Source: Cantharellus purpuraceus
Lineage: Eukaryota > Basidiomycota > Agaricomycetes > Cantharellales > Hydnaceae
Length of the DNA stretch: 64,000 nt
Direction of reading: 5' to 3'
NCBI GenBank assembly: GCA_025174535.1
Contig: JALBUN010000026.1
Coordinates: 62,001 to 126,000, forward strand
The notes beneath the pieces were generated by a model. That model saw nothing but the letters and a program-made list of their open reading frames with translations, searched no databases and was not told the origin of the DNA. A program made the position numbers and the translations under genes. How positions within the stretch are numbered: position 1 is the first letter of the stretch; each line of letters opens with the position of its first letter. Shown here piece after piece: positions 45,173 to 57,471 of the stretch.

Positions 45173-48100
45173 ATGGCCCAACCACAGAAGCATGATATTC
45201 ACAAGTTTCGAGACATTAGACCAAAGCTGAGTCGAGACAATTGGGTATCTTGGAAATGAGAGCTACTTGCAACCGCACGTGACAGAGGATTGTATGCTAC
45301 CATCTTGGGCACGGATGTACTCCCTACTGCTCAGAACATTACCACTACTACGGATGATGGTGTACAACTGGTTCGAGGAATTCCTCTCCCTCAGGCGATC
45401 GAGGAATGGCATGACCGAAATAACTCATCATACAACCAAATCCTCCTAACGATCTCATCTGAATACCAAACTGCTATCGACACGACAGATTTGGCGGCAG
45501 CAGCATGGGCAATCCTCAGGAACGAGTTCAAGTCTAGAGACCCGAGCAAGATTAGTGTCGTTCGGATGAGATACGAACATTACCACATGCTCGAAGGACA
45601 GTCCATCAATTCTTATCTGATGACGATGAGGGAATACAGAAATCAGCTTTATCAGATGGGAGAAGCTATTCCGGACTCAACTCATGCTGCCACCATACTG
45701 CGTCACGTACCGGAGTCATGGAAATCAATAGCGCTGACCATTCAACTTATGCATACGGATCTTAACGAGATCGAACAGAAGCTGAAAGCATACGAGGCCA
45801 ACATGAATGCCAGGGATCTATCGAGCCAAACTTCCACTGCATTTTCTGCGAAGCTCTCACCTCAGGGCCGAGTCAATCCCACATTCCCTTCCAATCAGCA
45901 ATCTATTTTGAACTTTACAGCTTCATGTCCAGCAAATCCAATATCAAACTTTCATTGCACGAACTGTGGTAGACAAGGCCACACTATTATCAGGTGTTAC
46001 GCACGAGGAGGCGGTATGGAGGGCAGAGCACCATGGAGCAACCAATCTGAGTCACATGTTACTTCAAACAGAAACTCACCATCAGCCTCCCCACTCAGAA
46101 ATCACCCAACTCCCCCTACCATACCGAAGCCTACGAAATCAGCCAAATTTGCAGAAGAGACAAAGCCAAACATCGTTCTTATGGCTTACATATCCGAAAC
46201 CGAAGCTGAAGAGGCCAAGGTACATGTATCAACAAACACGACTGCATTCTCATCGATGGAAGAAACTTCTCACCTCTGGTTCATGGATTCGGCTCACCTC
46301 TGGTTCATGGATTCGGCCGCCTCCAGCCACATATGCGGAAACAAGAACATCTTCGATACGATGTATACGGTTCCCATCCTCACAATTGAAACTGCAAGTG
46401 GAGAATCTTTCACCGCAAATAAACGAGGCACCATCAATATTATGCTCCACTCAGACGGTATGGACGACATACCAATCACATTGAAGGACGTCGTATACGT
46501 ACCAAAGCTCAATGTGAATTTATTATCAGTCGGATGTGTTACAAATGCGAACGTGGACGTATCTTTCACCAAAGATTATTCATTTTTGTCGATAGATAAC
46601 ACTATCATCGCACAGGGTTCAAAAGTCAACAATCTATTTGCATTTCAAGCCACAATTGAACCCACCAATATTCGAGTCAACTACACAAATGACCAAGTTC
46701 ACTACTCGAATCAGACATCAGACGCGACTCTTTGGCATCACCGACTTGCACATGCAAGTTACTCCACAATCGATAAAATGATGAAATCCAATACGGTCAT
46801 TGGACTACCCACAAAGATCAGCTTTGATCAAATCAGTCAATGTATGAACTGTCCATATGGGAAACAAGTGCGCGCACCATTCAAAAATGTCGAAGAAATT
46901 CCCAAGGACATTGGTGATACGATTGTCTCCGATCTCTGTGGCCCCTTCGAATTATCCATTGGAGGATACAGATACTTCGTAACATGGATCGACCTCAAAA
47001 CCAGATATGTCAGCATCGAGTTTCTGAAGAACAAAGAATGTAGGACCATCACCGATTCATTCAAATGCTTTCTGGCATGGATTACAAGGCAGAAAAGCGT
47101 ATATGTTAAGAAGATAAGGACCGATAATGGTGGCGAGTACACTGGACACGAATTTCAGGAGTTATGCGGTGAGCTAGGAATAATACACGAGACTACCTCA
47201 CTGTACACTCCAGAACACAATGGGATATCCGAACGATATAATCGCACCCTTCAAGAAGGGGCACTCACTCTACTACATGACTCAGGCCTTTCAAACAGAT
47301 TCTGGGTGTCAGCTATACATACGGTGAATTTTGTCAAGAACCGTTTACTCCACAGTCGTATCAAAATGTCCCCACACAAAGCATTTTGGGGACACAGGCC
47401 CAAAATAGATTGGTTTAGGACATATGGTGCAAAATGTTGGCCCCTCGTACCAAAACCTATCAGAAAAAAGGGCGACTTCAGATCTATTGAAGGGATCTTC
47501 GTCGGATATTTCGATAATTCAAAGTCTTACAAAATATGGATCCCGTGCACACACACGATCATGAAAGCTCGCGATGTTATATTCGACGAAGCCAATCACA
47601 TTGAACGTGTAACTATACACGCGACCGATGATGATGACCTCCCCGATCTGTGGAAAGAGGATATCCCAATCCACGTCACACCCATCGATGCACCAACGCC
47701 CGTGACTCAGTGGACGGAGGACCACGAGCTCCCGTTCGCGTCTGGAGATATTGAGACTGAAGCTGAAACCGCGGATATGGATGGAGGAGATACAGAGAGA
47801 GGAACGGCCGAAGAAGAAGGCGGTGAATCAGAAGAAGAAGAAACATACGCGCCAAAGGACTTTGAGCGAGGCGCCTGGCTTGACCCGTCCAACGTTACTT
47901 ACGGACGAGGGAAAAGAATAAAAGCTTTATATTCGGTCATATCAGCTTTCTCGGATGGCGCAGTCAACTTAGAACTCACCGAACAAGCCTTCGTCACACT
48001 CGGTGAAGATGAACCGGCCAGTTATACGGATGCGATGACATCCGTTAACGCCAACGAGTGGAGAAATGCCTGCCTGACCGAATATGATAACCTGATGAGT

Positions 48101-50400
48101 TATAACACGTGGACATTAGTTGAGAAACCCACTCACACGAACATAGTCGGGAACAGATGGGTTTTTCGCGTTAAAAGAGATAATCTAGGTCAATTTGACA
48201 AAAGGAAGGCCAGACTCGTCGCTCAGGGCTTCTCTCAGATCCCCGGCATCGACTTCAATGAAACATACTCCCCCACTATCAGATTCACATCCATACGACT
48301 TATCCTCGCACTTGCCGCTCAATATGATCTCGAACTGCGTCAAATCGACATTAAGGGGGCGTACCTGAACGGCATACTTGAAGAAACAGTCTATATGCAA
48401 CAGCCCGAAGGATTCATTGTGAAAGGAAAGGAGGGCCTCGTTTGCAAGCTTAAAAAGGGTGTATACGGTCTCAAACAGTCCGGGCGAGTCTGGTATCAAA
48501 CGCTTAAGGAGAAGCTCACGAAACTTGGGTTCACACCTGGTAAAGCCGATGAAACCATCTATTTCCAGAGCAAGGAGTCAGGATCTCTCAAGATAGCCGG
48601 TTGGTATGTGGACGATGGACTATTGGCTACGAATACGAAGGAAGCGATGGAAGAACTCGTTAAAGATATCAGTGGCATTTTTGACATACAAGATCTGGGA
48701 GAACCAACGCGGTTATTAGGCATTAAAATCCACAGAAATCGAAGCAATGGGACGATACATATCTCTCAACCCTTGTTCATTAACACCATCGCCAAACGCT
48801 TTGAAATATCGCCTGGAAAGTCAATCAACAGTCCCATGGATCCTGTACTTGACTTACGCACCTCAACGAGTTCCGACAACACCATTGACGTCCCTTATGC
48901 CTCCCTCATTGGCTGCATCAATTACTGCGCAGTCTTCACTCGACCCGACATAGCGTATGCCACGAACAAATGTGCCCAGTTCACGTCATGTCCTACAACC
49001 GACCATTGGGAAGCCGTGAAGAGGATCGTTCGATATCTACAACATACAGCAAATCATGGCATTCTCTATCAGAAAAACGGCAAGGGAGTCCAAGGATATG
49101 CTCATAACCTTGCAGGCTTCACGGATGCAGACTTTGCAGGTGACGTGAATGATCGCAAGTCAACGACAGGGTGGATATTCACGTACAACGGTGCCCCTCT
49201 CTCTTGGGCCTCGAAGAAACAAACATGCGTTTCATGATCATCGATGGAATCCGAACTGATTGCAGGATCGTTCGCTTCAGCAGAGGGGATATGGTTGATA
49301 AGATTGGGACAAGATTTTGTTAAGAAAAGATATGGAGGGGTGTTGTGGGTGAGTGTAAAATGATGGTGAGGGATGGTGGCGAAGTAGATTTTGAATAGGG
49401 GAGCAATTACTGCAAGGATGCAGATATATGCGGGGTCGATGGAAAGATATTGTTTAGTAGAGTAATGTTACCAAATATCAGAATATTTGGTTAAGAACTA
49501 GGACTTCTGCAAAATATTTGAGCAGAAATGGGAATAGCAACACTTCGAAAAAGTGTTTGCTAAATAGAAATGGATGTAATGATCCAAATCGTTCGTAATT
49601 TGAGATAGAAATAGTTGATGCAATATCCTAATGGGATATGCAAAGATTTCAAATCGAATAGGTCGTTTAGGAGTTATTCCAGGAACGACAGAAAGTTGAC
49701 ACAAGCTGTTTGTTTGCAGCTTGGAAGGGATTAAAAGTAGTGAATCTCCTTTTTGATACTCATACACAGTTGTAGTTAATATACAATTTGACAATCACAT
49801 GATAAAAAAGCCTTTTAGTAAGATTGAAACATATGATAAAAGAAATGATGTGGATACTGATAATATGTGGTGTCATGGGGAAAAACTTTTTACAGAGAAA
49901 GGAGTTTTTACCCGTTTGACTTGAGGTTTATGACGAATGAAAATCATCATAATACCTCCATTTTTGAGTAGTAGCCACCCCCGTAGAACGAAAGGATGGC
50001 TCACAAAATAAAATCGAAAAACACCTTCTCCTCATCCCTTAATCAAAAAATTCCCAAACTTTTCACAACTTTTTCTTATCATAAAACTCCCCCTTCTTGC
50101 TCCAATAGATTGTAATATTCCTTGAATAAATTCTTGACAGATTTCACGCATGTTTTCGCTCCAATCCCAGTCTTCACTGACAACCAGTCTTTCCTCATGT
50201 TCGCCAACAACGACATCAGTAATAATCGAACCAAACACATCGATACGCACTATCACTATGCACGTGATCAAGTTTCAAAAGGAAACATCGTATTACATTA
50301 TATTCCCACACACATCAACCCTGCCGACATCTTGACTAAGCCACTATCTCCACGCAAGCATCAGCAATTACTCGCTTTGCTCGGCATCTGCTGTGCTTGA
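45173..50400 (+). pseudogene. Copia B gag-pol polyprotein
   Basis: The true start is ATG 45173 (MAQPQKHDIHKF), not the ATG at 45290, because a single TGA at 45257 splits them in the same frame. The frame then stays open to TGA 49235. Domains in order: gag capsid-like region, zinc knuckle CTNCGRQGHTIIRC (45957), protease WFMDSAASSHICG (46300), integrase HHCC and D, D, E at VSDLCGPF, RTDNGGEY and PEHNGISER, RT with WYVDDGLL (48601), and RNase H with DADFAGD. Solo LTR C then interrupts, and the last 90 codons follow at 50140-50400. An in-frame 24-bp duplication repeats the protease motif HLWFMDSA. This is a single-ORF element without a gag/pol frameshift. Confidence 0.92.
49318..50139 (-). repeat. 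Solo LTR C inside copia B
   Basis: The 822-bp unit reads TGTTAAGAAAAG to TTCTTGACA on plus, as does the full LTR of the minus-strand copia C (57472-58294). It has a perfect 5-bp duplication GATTT (49313-49317 and 50140-50144). It splits the RNase H of copia B. Confidence 0.95.
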
Positions 50401-50407
50401 GGGGGCG

Positions 50408-51135
50408 TGTTATTTGGAAGACCAGACTTCTAGGGAACAGAGGGGGAACAGAGGGGATAGGAGGAATAGGAGCACATAGGAGGCTCAGGAGGTTGAGGGG
50501 GAGGTAGGAAAGCAAAGGGAAATGGTTAGGAGGGAAGAGGAGAAGCCCCTGTAAGCTCCACAGACATCAGAACATTCTCCTATATTTCTTTTATATTTTA
50601 TTTAGTCATTTTTTCCCTATTGGCTCCACCCCCATTTCATTTTTATCACAGGTTTCTTTCCCATGTTTCAAATGACACAGAACTTTTATCACGAGTTATT
50701 AGCATGCATATCTTGTATAAAACACGCCTAGATAGATATGCAATGGACCAGAGAATTTACTCTCACTTGTTTTTGTTGACTGTGTCTGAACTATTTGTTT
50801 CTGGAATAACTCCAGAACAAACGTGTATTTCTACAATCCTTTGCATACTCCAGAGTATTGCAACATATATTCGAATCCCAGTTTGCGAAGCCTAAGCTCC
50901 ACTGGTTGATTTTCTATTAAGCATTTACTCTCGTTCGAGTCATCTGCTCCTGATCCCTGCTTAAATTGTCGATATCTAGATGAAGATCACACCAAATCCC
51001 ATCAAACTTCGTAGGAAGATACTACTCAAGTATATCTTCAATTCGACTATGCATACATCCAGCTCCCATCACCCCTCTGTCTCTATTCAAAATCTACTCT
51101 CCACACACCCCCAGCAAGGCGAAATTTTTTCAACA
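50408..51135 (+). repeat. 3' LTR of copia B
   Basis: Same ends as the 5' LTR, immediately downstream of the polyprotein stop and its purine tract. The 5-bp CATAC duplication follows it. Confidence 0.95.
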
Positions 51136-51560
51136 CATACTTTACAAGCCAACCTTTGGCAAGCACTCTAGCCAGTGCACCGATGAGGGTAAACGTCAGG
51201 CTAGTACACCATAGATAATTCACATGCAAGTACAAAGTGGATAGAGTGAAGGAAGATCTGGACACGTTTAAAGAGCAGAAAAGCAGTAGCATGCTTTGTG
51301 GCTCTGCCTGCAATCCTTTCTGCCCCTAGATAAGGAAAGCAATCAGAATTCCAACGGATAGACCGGCCTGAGGCACGTCAGACTTTGCCTGTGAGCCGAC
51401 GAAACTCTGGACTCATGGATACCAAAAGGGTGTCATGGCCACTCTGCCATCACTTCACCAATCCCTTGTTCTCGGCCTCCGTTTCCTTCATGTAGAATGA
51501 CCATATGGGTACATCAGGGTGATAATGAGGCATATGAGCTGTCACTTATCTCGGCAGGAT

Positions 51561-52756
51561 CAGACTCTGAGGTGGTGGCGGAAATGTCGTGGGACGGAGG
51601 GTTAGCATGAGCAAGGGTGTCTCAATACAGCAGTAATTCAAGGACAATGTGAGGTGATGGAACCAAGACCGGCACAGACCTTCATGGTTGTGTTCCTGGC
51701 CTTCAACCTGGCACGACTTGAGTATGATTCATTGGATGTATACCGCAGGGCTACGCAGACAGACCTTGCCTTGCTTAAATATGGTCAGAGCGAAGATGCC
51801 TGATATCAGGCTATGAAACGATCGGCGCGGCGCTTCAGTGTTATATTTCTGGGCTTCAGCCTCTGGCAAGTCAGACGGGTGCTAGTAACCAATGTCGATA
51901 GTATCAGCCATCACATGTGCTGCAGGACCACACACATTCACTTGCTCAGACATGGAGGTTAGATGCTAAGATAGTGAAACGCCAGTATTATGTGGCCACA
52001 ACACTTCTTTGCATTCAAACTTCGAAGACGACCTTATTCTTTCTTTCAGCCAGAATGAGTGTTTCCAGTCATCTCGAAGTCCGTCTGCGGTTCCTGCGCA
52101 CATCGCGTAAAGTGCTGAAATTTTGCTATTCTTCAACCATATGCATGTCGATGGCAATATTCTCTTGAATTACACTTCACAATCGGCCTCCCACCCTTGC
52201 ATATTCTCCACAAAGTCAAGTGTGGTGGGTGTAGTATAGGATGTTGTAAACCATGCGTACAGGCTTATTCTGTTCCCGCCAACATACACAACCACTCATT
52301 CATCTCTCGTCACAAGCTCCATATCACATTCCAAATACTATGCTCTGTCCGATCACCAGTCATGAGGCTAGATCATATTATCATTGCCTACACAAACGAC
52401 TGCCTGCATGATATATCCCTGCATACAGTCAGGAGTCATGGATCCATATGCCAAGTCTTTTATCTTTGTAACTAGCTATTCAATTCTATCTCCTATTTCT
52501 CATTCATATTGATTATCACCCCCTCTATGTCTAATATCACCTGATCCTCATGTCCAATCCTCATCGCTTTATACCTCCTACCTGATCATATACAAAACAC
52601 AGTCTATTTTCTATTCTATTTCACTCATGTGATATAGATACTTCATGTATGATCTGGATTCCAAGATCATTTTCACATGTATAAGTATACCTACTACAGA
52701 TATGTATTTCTCCAGTCAATCTGAGTCATTGTACTCACTGACTCACGTTTGTCTCT
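51561..52756. other. No gene recognised; possible 5' region of the split DUF6535 gene
   Basis: Short frames on both strands lack recognisable motifs. A minus-strand frame starting MSEQVNVCG at about 51957 could be an N-terminal exon of the adjacent DUF6535 gene, but it contains a stop near 51890. The AT-rich part 52480-52756 shows no coding signal. Confidence 0.4.
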
Positions 52757-53049
52757 GATGTGGATACTGATAATATGTGATGTCATGGGGAAAAACTTTT
52801 TATAGAGAAAGGAGTTTTTATCCGTTTGACTTGAGGTCTATGACAAATGAAAATCATCATAATACCTCCCTTTTTGAGTAGTAGCCACCCCCGTAGAACG
52901 AAAGGATGGCTCACAAAATAAAATCGAAAATCACCTCCTCCTCATCCCTTAATCAAAAAATTCCCAAACTTTTCACAACTTTTCCTTATCATCAAACTCC
53001 CCCTTCTTGCTCCAATAGATTGTAATATTACTTGAATAAATTCTTGACA
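52757..53049 (-). repeat. Truncated 3' LTR of copia C
   Basis: Matches the final 290 bp (plus-strand reading) of the complete LTR C copies, from GATGTGGATACTG to TTCTTGACA. The first about 530 bp are absent. Confidence 0.9.
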
Positions 53050-56000
53050 TGCCCCCTCAAGCACAGCATATACCAAGAAGCTTGAGTAAATGCTGATGCT
53101 TGCGTGGAGATAATGGCTTTGTAAGGATGTCGGCAGGGTTGTTATGTGTAGGAACATAATGAAGGACAATGTTTCCATTCGCAATCTGATCATGAGTGTA
53201 GTGATAGTGTGTGTCGATGTGTTTTGTGCGAGTATTACTGATATCATTGTTCGCATATGCGATAAAAGATTGATTATCAGTGAACACAGGAATTGGGGTG
53301 AACGGAAGTGTGAAATCTGCTCCCAATTTGATCAACCATATTCCTTCTGTAGATGCAAATGACCCTGTGATGAGCTCCGATTCCATTGAAGATCTGGTGA
53401 CGCAAGTTTGTTTCTTCGAGGCCCATGAAATAGGCGTGCCATTGTAAGTGAACATCCAGCCGGTAGTGGATTTTCGGTCGTTTACATCGCCAGCGAAGTC
53501 CATGTCTGTAAATCCAGCTAGGTTGTGGGCATATCCTTCCATGCCTTTGCCGTCCCTCTTATAGAGTATGCCAAGATCTGATGTATGCATTAGATACCTG
53601 ACAATCCTCTTGATGGCCTCCCAATGCTCGGTTGTGGGATGAGAGGTGAACTGAGCGCATCGATTGGAGGCGTATGCAATATCCGGTTGAGTAGATACTG
53701 AGCAGAAGTTGATTGAGCCAATGAGTGACGCATATGGGACATCGATTTCATCATTTGAATCGGTGGATTTCCTGAGATCGTGTGATATATCCATCGGGCT
53801 ATTGATGGATTTTCCGGATGAAATTTTGAAACGTTTCGCAATGTTATGAATGAAGGCAGGTTGGGAAATATGAATGGATCCATTGGTTCAATCTCTGTAG
53901 ATTTTAATGCCCAATAGACGTGTCGGCTCACCCAAATCTTGAATTTCAAAAGAATTACTGATCTCCTCGACAAGTTTGTCCATAGATTCTTTTGTACGTG
54001 TTGCCAACAACCCATCATCTACATACCAGCCAGCAATTTCAATATTTCCTGGTCCATCTGATCGGAAAAAGACTGTTTCATCGGCTAGTCCAGATCTAAA
54101 TCCGAGCTTCTCCAATTTGGATTTGAGTGTTTGATGCCACACACGTCCAGACTGTTTGAGGCCGTAGATACCTTTATTGAGCTTGCAAACAGAGTTTTCA
54201 TTCCCTTTGATGATAAAGCCTTCAGGTTGATGCATATATACGTCTTCCTCGAGTATACCATTTAAGTACGCCCCTTTAACATCCACTTGGCATAATTCAA
54301 GATCATTTTGAGCTGCAAGCGCGAGAATGAATCGAATAGATGTGAATCAGATAGTGGGTGAATATGTTTCATCATAATCGATGCCAGGGATCTGAGAAAA
54401 GCCTTGAGCTACGAGTCTAGCTTTAATGGTGTAAGCTTGTCCCAGATTATCTTTTTTGACACAAAAGACCCATCTATTTCCGAGGATATTGGTATCACTC
54501 GGTTTATTAACGAGTGTCCATGTATTGTACTTTGATAGATTCTTCATTTCATCTTGACAAGCTCTTCTCCACTCATCTGCATGTGGAGAATTCATAGCGT
54601 CTTGATAGTTTGATGGCTCATCATCCGCCAAAGTAACGAAGATTTGCTCAGTTCGTTCAAGAGCCATTGTGCCCTCTGATAGGGCAGATAACTCTGTATA
54701 CAATGCTTTGACTCATTTACCTCGTCCATAAGTGACATTTGATGGATCGAGCCAGGCGCCTCTTTCAAAGTCCTTGGGTGCATATATGCGGTCTTCCTGC
54801 GATTCTTCCGATTCTTCAGCTTCTCTCGTTTCAGCTTCTCTTTCAACTTCTTCAATCTCAATTTCTCTATCCGGTTCCTCAAATTCGGATGCAAATGGAA
54901 GTTCGTGATCATCTGTCCAACGAGTTCCAGGAGATGGTGTGTCGATTGGAGTGATATGAGTGATGATATCCTTTTCCCAGAGATTTGGGAGGTCATCATC
55001 ATCAGTGGCATGGATAGTTACTCATTCAACATGATTTGACTCATCAAAAATCGCATCGCAGCATTTCATGATTGTTCGCATGCGTGGGATCCATACTTTG
55101 TAAGCCTTTGAATTGTCGAAGTAACCAACAAATATTCCCTCAATCGACCTAAAATCTCCTTTCTTCTGGATCTGTTTGGGTACAAGAACCCAACATTTTA
55201 TGCCATAAGTCTTGAGCCAATCGATGCGGGGTTTTCTACCCCAAAATGCTTCGTATGGAGACATTTGAATGCGTGAGTGCAGGAGGCGGTTTTTGACGAA
55301 GTTTGTAGTATGCACTGCCGAGACCCAGAATTTAAATGGTAGTGATGAGTCGTGTAGTAAGGTTAATGCGCCCTCTTGAAGCATTCGATTATATCGTTCG
55401 GCGACCCCATTATGCTCTGGAGTATACGGTGAAGTCGTTTAGTGTATTATACCGAGCTCACCGCATAATTGCTCGAATTCATGTCCAATATATTCACTGC
55501 CATTATCTGTTCGAATTCGTTTCACCTGTGTATTCTTCTGCCTTGAAATCCATGATAAAAATCTCTTGAATGAATCTGTAACAGTCTTGCATTCCTTGTT
55601 CTTCAGGAACTCGATGCTCGCGTATCTTGTCTTCAAATTGATCCAGGTAATAAAATACCTGTATCCTCCTATAGATAGCTCAAATGGGCCACAGAGATCC
55701 GAAACGACAATCTCTCCAATATCATTTGGGATCTCCTCAATCTTCTGGAATGGAGCGCGAGTTTGTTTCCCGTATGGACAGCTTTGACATAGGACTGTCT
55801 CATCAAAATTTATTTTTGAAGGAAGACCGATGGCTGTATTATTCTTCAACATTTTATCGATCGTGGAGTAGCTTGTATGCGTGAGTCGATGATGCCAAAT
55901 GGTGGCATCTGTAGATTCAATGAATGAATGAACTTGATTATCACCAATTTCAGGAGGTTTGTCTATGAAAGCTTTGAATGCGAATAGATTATTGATCTTT

Positions 56001-57433
56001 GAACCCTGTGCAATAATGGCGTTGTCCATAAACAAAAACGAATGAGTCTTTGTGAATGATACGTTCACATTGGCATTGGTGATTCGTCCAACCGATAAAA
56101 GATTCACTTGAAGCTTCGGCACATATACTACATCCAGTAGAGTGAATGATGCATCATCAACATCATCAGATGTGATTGTGATGTTGATATTCCCTCATTG
56201 ATTCGCAGTGAATGATTCTCCACTGGTGGTTTCAATGATGAGAGGGGGAACCGTATACATTGTGTCAAAAAGGTTTTTCCTCCCACATATATGACTGGAT
56301 GCAGCTGAATCCATAAACCAGAGATGGGAGTCATTTTCCATTGACGAAAATGCAGAAGTGCTAGTAGATACAACCACTTTTGGTGTCGGTGAAGAATTGG
56401 CACTGGATATATGCGCCATGAGAGCAATGTTCGGCTTCTTTTGTCCAGTAGGCTTGGCTATAGATGGAGTCGATGATTTAGGTAGAATGGATTGATGAGT
56501 TTGAACTATGGGTTGACTCTGATTATTCCAAGGTGCCCTGCCCTCCATATGGCCTCCCGGTGCATAACATCTAATAGATGTATGTCCGCGTCTTCCACAA
56601 TTTGTACAATGGAGATTCAAATAGGAGTTTACTTGATGAGAGAAAGTTGGACCAGTAGTAGAAAATTGATTGGCAGGTGGTGTGGAATCAATGTGTCGAC
56701 GATTTTGGGGAGAATAGGGAGTAGGATCGCTATTTCGATTTTGTGATGAAGATTTAGCAGAAAATGCAGTAGAGGTTTGAGTAGAGAACTCAAGAGCATT
56801 AATATTAGCTTCATGAGCTTCCAATTTCTGCTCGATTTGATTGATATCCGTATGAATCATCTGAATTGTTTGAGCGATTGGTCTCCAAGACTCGGGTACA
56901 TTGCGCAAAATGGTGGCAGCATGTGTCGAGTCTGGAATCTTTTCTCCCATTTTATCAAGCTGATTCCTGTATTCTCTCATCACTGTCAGATAGGAGCTGA
57001 CAGACTGGCCTTCAACCATATGATAACTCTCATATCTCATCCGAATGATACTGATCTTGCTTGGATCCTTGGACTCGAATTTATTCGTGAGTATTGACCA
57101 TGCAATCGTAGCTTGATCCATTGTATCAATGGCGCTTTGATATTCAGAGGAGATGGTTAAGAGAAGTTGGTTGTATGCGGCATTATTCCGATCATGCCAT
57201 TTGATAATAGCTTGTTGGAGTGGGGTTTGTCCTACAAGTTGAACGCCTTCAATATTCATGAGAGTAACTTTTGCCACTGTTGGTAACTCGTCTGTCCCCA
57301 GAATAGTCGCATAGAGTCCCCTGTCACGAGCTGTAGCAAGCAATTCTCTCTTCCATGGGACCCAATTGTCTCTACTCAGCTTTGGCCTGATTTCCCTGAA
57401 TTTATGAACATCATGCTTTTGTGGCTGAGCCAT
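53044..57433 (-). pseudogene. Copia C gag-pol polyprotein
   Basis: Start at 57433 (MAQPQKHDVHKF), stop at 53059-53057 (ends LGICCA). Domains match copia B throughout: gag, zinc knuckle CTNCGRRGHTSIRC (about 56610), protease WFMDSAASSHICG (about 56290), integrase (RTDNGSEY near 55500), RT with WYVDDGLL near 54020, and RNase H with DMDFAGD near 53500. Six premature stops occur. Five are TGA (near 56194, 55021, 54720, 54345 and 53889) and one is TAA near 55438. At the site of the 53889 stop, copia B has CGA (48740-48742). No large deletions are seen inside the frame, so decay is mainly by point mutation. Confidence 0.9.
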
Positions 57434-57456
57434 TATGACGTTTCAATCGAAGAGTC

Positions 57457-57470
57457 TGAGACTCTTAATC
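57457..57470 (-). other. Primer-binding site of copia C
   Basis: On the element strand GATTAAGAGTCTCA follows the LTR after one base (C), the same 14-mer as in copia B. The plus strand reads TGAGACTCTTAATC, resembling the tRNA-Lys(CUU) anticodon arm. Confidence 0.6.
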
Positions 57471-57471
57471 G

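Larger units (their letters stand above)
44418..51135 (+). mobile_element. Complete Ty1/copia element B
   Basis: Two LTRs of about 728 bp enclose one long polyprotein frame, and the whole is flanked by a perfect 5-bp duplication CATAC (44413-44417 and 51136-51140). I count roughly eight or nine differences between the LTRs by eye, so it is fairly young. It lies inside a DUF6535 gene in opposite orientation. A solo LTR C (49318-50139) later inserted into its RNase H region. The purine tract TTGAGGGGGCG precedes the 3' LTR. Confidence 0.95.
43270..51560 (-). pseudogene. Second DUF6535-domain gene, split by copia B
   Basis: On the minus strand, 51450-51136 encodes hydrophobic segments typical of the first half of DUF6535 (VGILIAFLI, then VNYLWCTSLTFTLIGAL) and breaks at KY, where the copia B 3' LTR abuts. 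The frame resumes at 44417 with APASPGM, followed by WHFSAVISGIPFLIPLAL and YTILGLVLFTAAVCVLG. It then runs through a soluble segment to about 43676 and probable small exons to about 43270, joined by introns such as the one at about 43408-43361. A 16-bp tandem duplication (44254-44285) shifts the frame. The 5' end is not defined; possible N-terminal coding sequence near 51957 (MSEQVNVCG) is not connected by clear splice sites. Confidence 0.6.

Noticed and set aside
45290..45292. ATG 45290 as the start of copia B gag
   Set aside because: The same frame extends upstream through one TGA to ATG 45173, and the start MAQPQKHD matches copia C, so 45290 is internal.
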